Source: Liriodendron chinense
Lineage: Eukaryota; Streptophyta; Magnoliopsida; Magnoliales; Magnoliaceae
NCBI GenBank assembly: GCA_003013855.2
Contig: PVNU02001287.1
Span: 372,001 to 436,000, forward strand
Reading direction: 5' to 3'
DNA length: 64,000 bases
The notes under the pieces were generated by a model. That model worked only from the letters and a program-made list of their open reading frames with translations. It had not been told where the DNA came from and ran no database searches. The position numbers and the translations under genes were made by a program. The number at the start of each line of letters is the position of its first letter. Positions within the stretch are counted from its first letter, which is position 1. Positions 43,949 to 54,490 of the stretch are shown in pieces.

Positions 43949-44691
43949 CTGCACTTCTTCTTACTCTCGCACTGGGATTGTCTGAGCTGATCTGGACCTT
44001 CTTGTTTCCTGGTACACCTGCACTTTTTATTTTTATTTTTCTTTTTTAGTCATTTTTGCCTATAGCGCTCTTTCGAGTTTTCACTACAGCTGGTTTTTTC
44101 CCATCATTTTTGTCTGTGGCGCCCTTTCAGGTTTTCACCACGTCTTGGATATCTGATCTTACCTACCCCTTGGCAGCAATGCTATTTTTACCTTTGGCTC
44201 CCTTTTGGGTTTTCACCAAGTTCGCTGTGTGCCCACTCTTTTTACTCGGACCGCCCTTTCAGGTTTTCACTCCGCCCTCTTTGTTTAGGCACACATTTCT
44301 TTTTATTTTTTTATTTTTCTGAATAAATGTGGTGACCAGAGGTCGGGAATCCGTCGTTGCCGGCCGATGACAACCTTCTAGCCTTTATCCCGAGTTACGA
44401 TGGTAGAGCTGTCGGTCTTAGCTAAAGACCCTTCTGAGATGGATGGATGAGTGACTGTGTTTCCTTTTGGGTTGATTTCCTTGGATGCCTAGTTTTGGCT
44501 TCTCATTTTCTTTCTTTTTTGGTATTCTCTTTCTTTTTCTCTTTTTTTTTGTCTTTTTCTTCTCTCTTTTCTCCTTTGAATTCCTTTATTTGGAACACTT
44601 ATTGGTGGACAGAAATGATTTCTCAGAGGTCTTAGCTTTGACCCTTTGACTTTAGCTCTACTAATGTAACTCTTGATAAGGTTAGAATGAC
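43949..44691. other. Tat-2 spacer right of Ath-4, with a repeated motif
   Basis: T-rich spacer between the antisense ORF and the end of pol. A motif close to GGCGCCCTTTCAGGTTTTCAC occurs four times (about 44068, 44118, 44193, 44250) in intact or degraded form. Apparent hydrophobic ORFs here come from T-runs and are not supported. Confidence 0.65.
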
Positions 44692-45860
44692 TTACCCGTG
44701 AAAGATCTTCACTTTGTCGGCGTTGATTGGCTTAGGAAGGTCCACCCCTCTCATGCTGGTGAGTCTGAGGGCGTCTCTGGGAAGTACTTCTCTAATGATC
44801 AGGGGTCTATCACATGATGGTTTAAACTTTCCTCTGGGATTTAGAAGGTGTGACTGGTAAAATCTTCTTCATAACCATGTCTCCTACCTTAAAACTTTTT
44901 TTTCGGACTCTCTTATTATAAGCCCGAGCGATCCTTTTCTAATAACATCAGGAATGACTTAGCGCACGCATGTGCTTTTCATCTGCTAATTGTAACTGAT
45001 CGAATCTGGCCCGTTACCATTCTCCTTCTTCGATTTTCGCTCTCCAGTAATACCCGTAGTAATGGTATTTTCACCTCAAATGGTAGAACTGCTTCCATTC
45101 TATAAGTAAGCTCGAAAGGAGTAATGCCTGTAGCAGACTGTATAAACGTTCGATAGGCCCAAACTGTATATGGGAGCATGTCTGACCAATCTCGATAAGT
45201 TACGACCATCTTCTCGAGTATCCTGACGATTGTCTTGTTTGCAGGTTTTTACCCTACCATCCATCTAAGGATGGTAAGGGCTTGATCGATGACCTTGAAT
45301 CTTGAAGTTGCTGAGGAAGTCATCCATCTTTTTGTTGACGAACGGTGTCCATTATCTGTGATGATAGCATTTAGGATTCCATACCAGCATATGATGCTAT
45401 TCTTCATGAATTTGATCACCTGAGAAGATGCTATAACGGTTTAGGAGGCTGCTTCTACACACTTAGTGAAGTAGTTGACTGCCACAAGTATATACTCGTG
45501 ACCATTTAATGCTTTTGGACTCACCTTCCCAATGATGTCAAGACCGCACATAGAGAAGGGCTAGGGAGTCGTCAGGTTGTATAGTTCTGATGAAGGGGCA
45601 TGGATTTGATTTACATCCTCCTGACACTTGAAGCATTTTCTGACATGCTAACACCAGTCTGTCTCCATGGTGAGCCAATAGTAGTTGAGTCGTAGAATCT
45701 TCTTCGCCATCATGTGTGGGCCACAGATTCCTTCGTGTATTTCTGTCATGACTTTAGCAGCTTCTGTTTCATTGACGCATTGAAGGAGGACCTGATTGTA
45801 GAATCGCTTGTAAAGAATTCCACCACTGATGGTGAACTGGCCGGTCAAACGCTGGATGGT
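44692..45860 (-). pseudogene. Tat-2 integrase
   Basis: Minus-strand integrase in pieces. 45648-45848 has the zinc-binding part (HEGICGPHMMAKKILRLNYYW). The core Asp lies in CGLDIIGKVSP with YILVAVNYFTK near 45480-45560. The C-terminal part at 44979-45209 has DMLPYTVWAYRT and ATGITPFELTYRMEAVLPFEV. The tail ends ...NADKVKIFHG with the stop at 44692-44694. Multiple shifts and stops separate the pieces. Confidence 0.85.
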
Positions 45861-45984
45861 TCAGTGATCTGTTGCTGTTGCTACCTCTGGATATTCCTGG
45901 GTTTCAAGATATTGTTTGATGTCAGCATACCAGGGTTTGTCAGAGGCGGTTTTGGCCTTTTCTATCTGCAGGCAGATGACAGGT

Positions 45985-46418
45985 TCATCTTAAATTTCGA
46001 TTGTGAGCTCCCATTTTGAAGCTCCTTTTGGGATTTACTAACGTCGATGCAAGTGTAGCGAGAGCATCTGCAAACTGATTCTTGGCCCTAGGTATGTACG
46101 AGAAGTTGATTTCTTTGAACTCTTCGACTAGATTTTCAAGGTACACATGATATGGTATCCGCTTCTCGTCCTTGGTTTCCATCCGCCATTGGTCTGATTG
46201 ATGATAAGCTGTGAGTCTCCGAATACTCGTAGCTTCTTGACGCCCAAGATTATGGCTTCTCTCAAACCAGCGATGTATGCTTCATATTCTTCCATGTTGT
46301 TGGTGCATTCGAATGCTATACGACTTGAGATAGGAATATGGACATCGTCTGGAGAGTAGAGGATTGCTCTGATCACACTTCCTTTAGAGTTGGCTGCGCT
46401 ATCAAGAATAACGTCCAC
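45985..46418 (-). pseudogene. Tat-2 second (archaeal-type) RNase H
   Basis: Two overlapping frames carry an RNase H separate from the usual one. They show DSAANSKGSVI, FECTNNMEEYEAYIAGL, LRVFGDSQLIINQ and NQFADALATLAS, which supply the acidic residues expected of the fold. An additional RNase H between the Ty3/gypsy RNase H and integrase is known in Tat-lineage elements. A frameshift near 46150 splits it. Confidence 0.8.
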
Positions 46419-46559
46419 TCAGTCTTTCTTCTTCTTCTCTTCACTTTTGATGAGCAAGAGATCTTCATCAGGGAAGAATGTTTCAAGCGGTTGATAATCC
46501 AGGAGAGAATGAGCGACAAGATGATCGGCGAGGGCATTCCCCTTGATTGCTTTCTGAGT

Positions 46560-47852
46560 GACATAGGTGATATCAAATTCAGAAAAAAGTTACCATTTAG
46601 TTATCCTTCCAGTAAGTGTTGGTTTCTCAAATAGGTATTTGAGCGGATCCATGCGAGCGAGCAAGGAGGAGAATAGGGAACGCAATCATGTATTGTTGGA
46701 GTCTTTGAGTTGCCCAGACTAGGGAGTGGCAAGTCTTCTCAATTGGGGAATACTTGGTCTCATAGTAGATGAATTTCCAGCTCAAATAGTATATTGCTTG
46801 TTCCTTCTTCCCGGTCTCGTCGTGTTGACCGAGGACACAACCAATGACTTCTGTTGCTACCGAGATGTATAACAATAGGGGTCGTTCGGGAGTGGGTGGC
46901 ACTAGAACTGAAGGATTCATGAGATATTTCTTAATGCGGTTGAAGGCGACTTGATAATCATCATTCCATTCTTTTGGTACATTCTTCCAAAGGAGCTTAA
47001 ATATGAGCTCATAGATAGGTGTGAGCTGTGCGATGAAGTGACTGATGTATTGAATTCTACCGAGGAAGCCACGAATTTCTTTCTTAGTTCTTAGAGGGGC
47101 ATCTCGATGATTGCTCTGGTTTTGGTCTCGTCGACCTTGATGCCATCCTCGCTCACCATAAAGCCAAGAAGCTTGCCTCCAGTTGCACCGAAGACACATT
47201 TCTTAGGGTTGAGATGGACCTTGTACTTTTCTAATCTGTTGAATAACTTCTTCAGATCTTTAAAGTGTCCTTCAATCGTGCAAGATTTAATGATCATATC
47301 GTCCACATATACTTCGAGCTCTTTGTTCATCATATCATGGAATAACGCTGTCATTGCTCATTGATATGTTGCTCCTACGTTCTTCAGACTGAACGGCATT
47401 ACCTTGTAATAGAAGGTTCCTAATGGAGTGATAAACGATGTCTTTTTGTGATCTTCGATGGCTATTTTGATCTGATTGTAATCTGAGGATCCGTCCATGA
47501 ATGAGAAGATCTTGTACCCTGCTATGTTGTCGACCAGAGTGTTGATATACAGCAGAGGGAAGTCATCTTTAGGACTGGCTTTGTTGAGATCTCGAAAGTC
47601 GATGCACATTCGAATCTTGCCATCCTTCTTTGGTACTGGTACGATGTTGGCGAGCCATTCAGGGTAGTTGGAGACTACTACGAATCCCACGTTATACTGC
47701 TTGATAACTTCATCACGACCTTTCAGGGCCCATTCTGGCTTCATATCTGGTTTTGTTGGCAGATGGTGTACAACGAGCTCTTCATCCAGCCCTAGCATGT
47801 TCTCATATGAGAACGCAAAGTTGGACAGTCTTGGAGCTAGGAATTCTATCAT
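46560..47852 (-). pseudogene. Tat-2 reverse transcriptase and RNase H
   Basis: RT: IRMCIDFRDLNKASPKDDFPL, FMDGSSDYNQIKIA, TPLGTFYYKVMPFSLKNVGATYQ (47358-47852), then a TGA at about 47355, then MTALFHDMM and catalytic YVDD (47091-47354), then RTKKEIRGFLGRIQYISHF. RNase H follows with LYISVATEVIGCVLGQ and PIEKTCHSLVWATQRLQQYM (46627-47199), ending near 46560 after a shift (DPLKYLFEKPTLTGR). The RT signature is of the Tat type and differs from the Athila type (MPFGLCNAPATFQRC). Confidence 0.88.
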
Positions 47853-49033
47853 TCTCTATTTTATCTCTGGTGACAATGATTTCCCAATTCGTACTTCCTT
47901 AGGAATCTCTGGTGTCCCCAAGTTTACTATCTTAAAATCATCAACTACAACATTGGCTTTAGATTCAAACTTTTTGAGGAGATCTTTTAGTTCAGGAGCT
48001 GGCTCATCATCTTCCCAATCTCGAGCTTCATCTAGACCCATGAGTTCAAAGTCTAATTCGATGCCAAAATCATATGATTCGACTTCAAACTCATGTGACT
48101 CTTCAGACGAACTTGGCACATTATTGAATGCATGAAAAGAAATATTTTTTAGTTTTTGAGAATTTTCTAGAATTGAAATGCTGGATGTTTTTGGCTTTTG
48201 AAAGTTTTTATTATTTTTGGATATTTGAACTTCACGGGACCCTGAACAAGCGAGTATTGCAAACCATGATTGATCCCAGCTTGTCCCAAAGTACCACTCG
48301 TTACTTAAACCGGCGTTTCTTTTTGGAAGCCAGAGCCCTCAGATGACCCTCTCGCTGATTTAGAAGTTAAGGGAATAGATGACCATTTAGGACCCCACAC
48401 TCCTTCCCTTGGAGAGGTAGGGGTTGATGATTTCCGCGGAGAATCACAGTCTGGCCTAATGACTATGATTTCTCACTAGTCGGGTTCGAGATCTGAGTCA
48501 TACTCAGTTCCTCCCGAATCACTTACCTCACATTATAGTTCGTCTGGTTCTACGGTAAGACAGTCTTGGAATTTAGACATCGGACCAATCCAGGGCTAGC
48601 CATTTCCCTTTCTTGGTCCAATGGATGGGCTGCTTCTGCCCTTGGCTGATGGTTGATGGTGTTGATTTCACAGAGATGGGAAAGTTGTGCCCCTGGCTGA
48701 CTAGAATAGAAGTGGGCAGGTTGTGCCCCTGGTTGACTGGTTTTGAAGTGGACAGGTTGTGCCCCTAGTTGATTAAAATTGAAGTGGGCAGGTTGTGCCC
48801 TTGATTGATTGAAATTGAAGCAGGCAGGTTGTGCCCCTGGTTGATTGAAATTGAAGCAGGCAGGTTGTGACCCTGGTTGATTGGAATAGAAGTGGGCGGG
48901 TTGTGCCCCTGGTCCTGAAGCTGCTGTATTTAATCTTCTTCTTCACCTATATCCTCTTCTTCTTCTTCTAGAAGCTTAGATGGTTCGAGAATCTAGTCTC
49001 ATCGGATGGGAGGCCACACAGCCCATGCTAGGC
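47853..49033 (-). pseudogene. Tat-2 linker between protease and RT, with a 36-bp tandem repeat
   Basis: 47856-48119 is an acidic frame just ahead of RT (EARDWEDDEPAPELKDLLKKF). At about 48680-48915 a 36-bp unit is repeated seven times. On the minus strand each unit encodes the dodecapeptide PGAQPAHFNFNQ with variants. The rest of the stretch holds broken polyprotein text without a domain I recognise. Confidence 0.72.
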
Positions 49034-50216
49034 TCATCGGGAGACCTTTATGTAGCGCATTAGGTATATTTCTTCTTGGATCTCTACAAGGCTCTCCAGG
49101 TTTGATGAATTGAATGGATAGACATTGAAACTTCCTCTTTCTTTTATCCATGATGATTGACTTATACCCAAGTCCCATTTGCGTTGATTACATACCAGTG
49201 GGATCCTATTAAACTTGAAATGATTCTTCATGTGGTACTTGAGACTCAGATGTTCTGCTGGTGGAAAGACATGGTCCACACTTATCAGTTCTGGATTGGC
49301 GATAGCGTTTACAATCTCAAACTCGAAACTATGAAATGGGACGTCTTCTTCAGAGTGTTGGATGTCGATGACAAGGATATCTAGTTCAGTGGCAGGAACA
49401 TTGGAAGGAATGATGAGCTCCTTCTCTGCATGGACGGAGATCACTTAGTTCCCACAGATAAACTTCACTCGTTGATGTAAAGTTGATGGTACATTCCTGA
49501 TCTTATGCATCCAAGGTCGTCCAAGCAACATGTTGAAAGAGGCTGATATGTCTAGGATTTGAAATGTGACAGTGGAGACTTCTGGACCTATTTATACCTC
49601 TACATCAACTTCTCCTTCCACTGATCGGCAGGTGTTGTCGAATGCTCTGACGTATATGGTGCTGGGTCGAAATGAGGAGGGACTGATTCCTAGGTATTCC
49701 GCAGTCTTGAGTGGACAGACATTTAAGCTTGAGCCGTTATCGATAAGGACTAGCGGGACACAAAGGTCTTTATATCGTAAGGCTATATTGAGAGACCGCC
49801 CATGGTCGCGCCCTTCTAGTGGTAACTCATTATCGATGAAGGTGATGGTGCGCGGGGCCAGAAGTTGTCCGATCATTAATGCTATCATTTCGGGTGCTGT
49901 GTCTGAGGAGACGTGGGCATCGCTCAGTGTCTTGGCGAACATTTTTCGATGTATGTGAGATGTGCAAAGTAGCTCCCATACCGATATTTAGGCAGGAATT
50001 GACTTGGGCTGAGTTGCAACATCATATGCAGCTTCATTTTTATTGCCGAGGCCTGCGAGAGCACTTTTGGGATCTCCTTTGTTCTGATTATCTCTTCGAA
50101 TGCAACGCCCATTGGGGTTCATGTTCCCTACCTCGGCACATTCTGGGTAATGCCATGGGACTTCTTTGTAACTCTCTTCTCCTTTGCTTTCTAGGACTAC
50201 TGGTTCTTGCAGCTGT
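49034..50216 (-). pseudogene. Tat-2 protease and gag end, cut by Ath-5
   Basis: 49592-49942 holds a retropepsin-like segment with DNGSSLNVCPLKTAEYLGI and VRAFDNTCRSVEGEV, typical of Tat-type proteases (DNGS in place of DSGA), preceded by LMIGQLLAPRTITFIDNELP. 49034-49444 is the downstream polyprotein (SVDHVFPPAEHLSLKYHMKNHFKFN). 49943-50216 is the preceding gag-side text in pieces. The element is truncated at 50216 by the Ath-5 LTR, so its capsid part is not in the window. Confidence 0.78.
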
Positions 50217-51635
50217 TGTTCGCTCGCCTCAAGTGTAAGGCTGCGATGTAGTAATAAAACTCGGTAAGACCGAGGTCAATCCACAGGGAATTAGAAACAA
50301 CTTCCAGACTATTCCAGCAACTCAGTTTGCAATAGATATGAGGATTCAATTGAGTAATTAAACTAAAACAGTAACTTAATAAAAACCAGTAATTTAAGGT
50401 ACTAAGGCATTCAAGGATCCACTTGTAGCAATCCCATGTCAATCCAATCAATCAAAGTATAGAGCACAACTAGATTTGAAGTCCTATCTCTCATCTAGTT
50501 GGAAAATAAAGCATTCAAACACAGTGAATTCCATTCAAGTTAAACTTCCAAGTTCTAGTCCCATTCAACACATATAGATTTCAAAATCATAGCCTTCGGA
50601 GTAACAGCCATGCCTATGGACTATGGCTTGCTCAAGGGTTACCATCATTCAAATCTAAATAAACATCATATGATAATCTCAGAGAATTATAAGGAATTCA
50701 TGTCCGGAGCACATGAACTCTCATAAGACATCTCAAACTATCAACTTAAGGGAATTAAAGATTAAAAACCCAAACTTGAATTGAAATTACTTGAATTTAA
50801 ACTGAATCAAACATGGAAATTAGCTATAAGCTTCACCTCTCAACCTTAGCTGAGAGATTCTAGCCGCGCATTGTCATACTACAACTAGAACTCATAATAG
50901 AAAGCATAAAAACTAGAAAAACCAGAAATTGGAGGGTTGCTGACACTCCACGACGACTTCCGTCCTCTCCCACGACCTTCCTTAGCTTCTATCATCATTT
51001 AGGAAGAGCCTCTAGGTGTCCTTTTATAATGTGGAAGCCCCTTACGTCGGAAACATCCAGAAATTGCGTAAGGTTACGCACTGCGTAGAAAATCTCGGAG
51101 CTTCACGGAGAAGCTTTATTATACAGACGACCGGTCGCATGACCGGTCTGAGCTCCCTGACAACCGGTCGCACGACTGGTCGCAAAACATCACTTTTTAG
51201 TCCAGAGAGTTTTTCCAAAATTTTGATTAAAATTTTTAATTCAAGGACCAATCGCACGACCGGTCTGGGCATCGGACAACCGATCGCAATACCAGTCGTG
51301 AATGGTCTAGTGACCTTCTGTGAAAATTACTCTTCTGTGTACAATCGGACCGGTCGGACGACCGGTCCTGGCGATGGACAACCGGTCTTGGCCTCTGTTT
51401 CTGCTTTCTCCTTTCGGTTCTTTCTTCCTTTCTCCTCCTCTCTTTCTACTTTCTTTGGTCCTTCTTCCTTCTTCATCCAATGGCTTCAAATGGCTGTTTT
51501 TAGTCTCCAATTGGGTAAATTCCGCTCTCATTCCTGAAATCACAAAACATGCATTAGATAGGCCTTTTAAGCATGAAAGCCGTGCATATAATGTGATGTA
51601 CTGGGCAATGCAATGTATAAATTGGAGGTTCAACA
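50217..51635 (-). repeat. Ath-5 left (3') LTR
   Basis: 1419 bp, TGTTCGCTCG...GGTTCAACA. The minus-strand TATA box is at 51020-51028. The leader hairpin at 50836-50857 has changed in both arms (CTCTCA with TGAGAG). The GACCGGTC array is at about 51127-51390. Confidence 0.93.
51127..51390. promoter_or_regulatory. GACCGGTC array, Ath-5 LTR
   Basis: Paired GACCGGTC copies with short spacers (for example GACCGGTCGCATGACCGGTC), plus decayed forms (GACCAATC, GACTGGTC). It begins about 99 bp upstream of the TATA box. Confidence 0.8.
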
Positions 51636-52759
51636 CACCCCCCAACCAGCTTTTTTGCTAGTCCCGAGCAAAACATGCGTGAAACAATTTCAAACCTCCA
51701 AACCAAACCTCCAACAGAAACCATGTTTCTATCCATCCCAAGAGATACAAGTATAAAATTTGGAGAAATTACGTGCTAGAAGCTGAAACCTTAAACTCTC
51801 AAAACATAGTAAGTGTCTACATGAAATTCCCGCTGATTGATTGATAAATAGAAGAACTCGAACAAATTCAACCTAGTGTGCATAGTGAAAGTTCATCTCA
51901 TGAGTTTCTGGGATTATCTTCTTCATAGATTAATTGAACCAAGGATTTTAAGGTGCACAGAGCAACAACAAGTCTATGACAGGAATTTACCTTACCGTCC
52001 TTCTGACGGCTTTCACACTACGTCCCATTTCCGACTTTGGTTACGGTTCGACTATCCCCCGGTTGGTAATAGGTAGCCCTTTTCAGAATTTTCCACCATT
52101 TTTCATTCATTCCCGATTTCATCCTTTCTTTTTCTTTTTCTTTTGATTTAAATAGGATTTTTAAAAATCCATATCTTTCATCATTTTCCCATGGACAAGG
52201 ATGGACAAAATACCCCGGCTTGGTTTCTCAACACCTCTAAATCAATGTCCAGCTAATCCACAAATCACATAATCTTTTCAACCCATGAAAATCGTGTAAT
52301 GTGAACTAGGTGTAAAAAGTGTTCAAATTTTCTACTGATCACAACAATAGGGGAACTAACATATAAAACCATTATGTTGGGAGAAATTCAAGACTTACAA
52401 AATCACACACTTTGTATCTCCTCTTCTCATACTCATATCATCTCGAATGCATAGAAATAAGGTTTTCTAAAAGAGTTTTGAAATTTTAGAAAATTCGAAA
52501 AAAATTTGCACATATGAGGCTCGAAATGTTGCAACATGCTAGATGAAGAATCTCATCTCACCCCCCAACCAAATCATGCAATGTAAAAAGATATGTAATG
52601 AGCATGAACATGAGAGCAATGGTAAAATATGAGAGAGTGAGAACAATATTACCTGAGAGAACGATCATGGAAGACTGCAACTCCAATAACTAAATCCTAC
52701 TAACACAGTAAACTAGACAACTAAACCTACCTAAGTTATACCTCCGTCAGACTAGGAGA
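51636..52759 (-). other. Ath-5 3' non-coding region
   Basis: The polypurine tract is at 51636-51647. The conserved block is at about 51985-52235, shared with Ath-1, Ath-3 and Ath-4. The internal polypurine tract is at 52559-52570, but the CATTG/CAATG hairpin next to it is reduced to TGCAATG. There is no ORF of note. Confidence 0.75.
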
Positions 52760-54129
52760 TCAATCATCCTGATACACAGGATCATTCAAAGTGATGGACA
52801 TGTCCTCTGAATCAAATTTCTCAACAAATGGTTTAAGGCGTTGTCCATTAACTTTAAAACAATTACCATTTGCTGCATTCTCAATCTCCACAGCCCCATG
52901 AGGAAAAACTTCTTTGACGATATATGGGCCGGTCCATCGAGATCGTAATTTTTCCGGAAAAAGATGAAGTCGGAAATTATACAAGAGTACTTTCTGTCCT
53001 TCATGGAAAGATTTCCTGAAGATGTGCTTGTCATGAAAGGCCTTTATCTTACTCTTGTAAATTCTTGAGTTCTCATATGCATCATTCCGAATTTCATCAA
53101 GCTCATTTAATTGAAGTTTGCGAAGCGAGCCAGCCTTGTCAATGTCAAAATTTAAAGCCCGAATTTCCCAATAGGCTTTGTGTTCTATCTCCACAAGCAA
53201 GTGGCAAGCTTTCCCATAGACAAGTCTATAAGGGGACATTCCAATGGGTGTCTTGTAGGCGGTATGGTAAGCCCAAAGTGCATCATCTAATCTTAGGGAC
53301 CAATCCTTGCGATTCGGTCTCACTGTCTTTTCCAAAATCTATTTGATTTCCCTATTGGAGATTTCAGCTTGCCCACTTGTCTGTGGGTGGTATGGGGTAC
53401 TCACTTTATGCCTAATACCGTATTTCTTCATTAAAGCTTCAAAAGGTTTGTTGCAAAAGTGAGAACCACCATCACTAATGATGGCTCAAGGCGTCCTAAA
53501 TCTAGAGAGTATGTTTTCTTTGAGGAACTTGAGAATCGTATGATAATCGTTGGTTCTACATGGGATAGCCTCTATCCATTTAGACACATAGTTTACGGCA
53601 AGCAATATATAGACATGTCCAAATGATGAGGGGAATGGTCTCATGAAATCGATGTCCCAACAGTCAAAGACTTCAAGATATTGAATTGGGGTGAGAGGCA
53701 TCATATTTCGACGGGATAGTCCTCCTAACTTTTGACAGCGCTTGCATGCTTTGCAAAACTCATGGGTGTCCTTGCATAGCGTGGGCCAATAAAAACCACA
53801 CTGCAGAATTTTTGCAGTAGTTTTCTTGGAGGAAAAATGACCCCCACATGCTTGATCATGACAAAAGGAAATGACGGAATTATGGTCATCATCAGGGACA
53901 CATCTCCTTATAATTTGGTCTGGGCAATATTTAAATAATAAAGGTTCATCCCAGAAAAATCTGTGCACTTCCCTTAGAAATTTACGTTTGTCCTGCGCAG
54001 TCCAATGAATTGGCATCGCACCTGTGGAAAGATAATTGGCTATATCAATGTACCATGGTGGATGCATAGCAACAAAGAGTCGCTCATTAGGGAATGAGTC
54101 CTCAATAGGTGACTCGTCAATGGAATTAG
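52760..54129 (-). pseudogene. Ath-5 integrase, interrupted by the CACTA
   Basis: 53486-54067 holds the zinc-binding region (HDQACGGHFSSKK...CKACKRCQ) and the core Asp in WDIDFMRPFPSSFGHVYILLAVNY. 52760-53335 holds the C-terminal part from MEKTVRPNRKDWSL to RSRWTGPYIVKEVFPHG and the end DPVYQDD. A frame break at about 53336-53486 covers the second Asp and the Glu region. On the right the frame (PIEDSFPNERLFVAMHPPWY) runs into the CACTA end at 54130. Confidence 0.9.
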
Positions 54130-54490
54130 CACTACAAGAAATTCCCTTTTTACCGACGAATGATTTCGTCGGTAATCAGTAAAATTTCGTCGGGAAATTT
54201 TTTTCCCGACGAAATTTTTCGCGGCTAACATCGTCGCAGAAAGGCCGTCGGTAAAGGTTTTTACCAACGAAACAAATTTTCGTAGGTAATAATAAAACCA
54301 TTACCGACGAAAAAATTCGTCGGGAAAACATATGAATTTTTGTCGAAAATAAAAATGATACGTCGGTGAAAAACTTTTACTGACGAAAAATTTCATCGGT
54401 AAAAGCTTTCCAGGTTTATTACCGACGAAAAATTTCGTCGGTAAAAAACTTTTCCATTGTTTTACTTACGAACAATTTCGTCGGTAATAG
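54130..54490. repeat. CACTA left terminus and subterminal repeat array
   Basis: After the terminal CACTACAAGAAA, the 10-12-bp words CCGACGAAA and TTTCGTCGG alternate in both orientations about every 20-50 bp to 54490. Such subterminal repeats are the usual binding sites of the accessory transposase protein in this superfamily. 54491-54711 beyond them is a plain 3' untranslated stretch. Confidence 0.88.

Larger units (their letters stand above)
34267..50216 (-). mobile_element. Tat-2: Tat-type Ty3/gypsy element, interrupted by Ath-4 and cut at both ends
   Basis: The left part (34267-36090) holds an antisense plus-strand ORF. The right part (43949-50216) holds minus-strand integrase, a second RNase H, RNase H, RT and protease in that plus-coordinate order. 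An antisense ORF downstream of pol and an added archaeal-type RNase H are known marks of Tat-lineage elements. Ath-4 splits the spacer, with the target duplication CTGCA (36086-36090 and 43949-43953). Ath-2 and Ath-5 cut the two ends. No LTR of Tat-2 is seen. Many stops and frameshifts suggest it is the oldest layer here. Confidence 0.85.
50217..54129 (-). mobile_element. Ath-5: Athila-type element, left part only, cut by the CACTA
   Basis: The 3' LTR (50217-51635), polypurine tract, 3' non-coding region and minus-strand integrase are present. The pol text runs up to 54129 and is cut in mid-ORF by the CACTA end at 54130. The other half lies beyond the window. The left flank is GCTGT of Tat-2. 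Confidence 0.92.

Noticed and set aside
44056..44635. Hydrophobic ORFs that look like membrane proteins
   Set aside because: They come from T-rich spacer sequence and the GGCGCCCTTTCAGG repeat. There is no start context or conservation.
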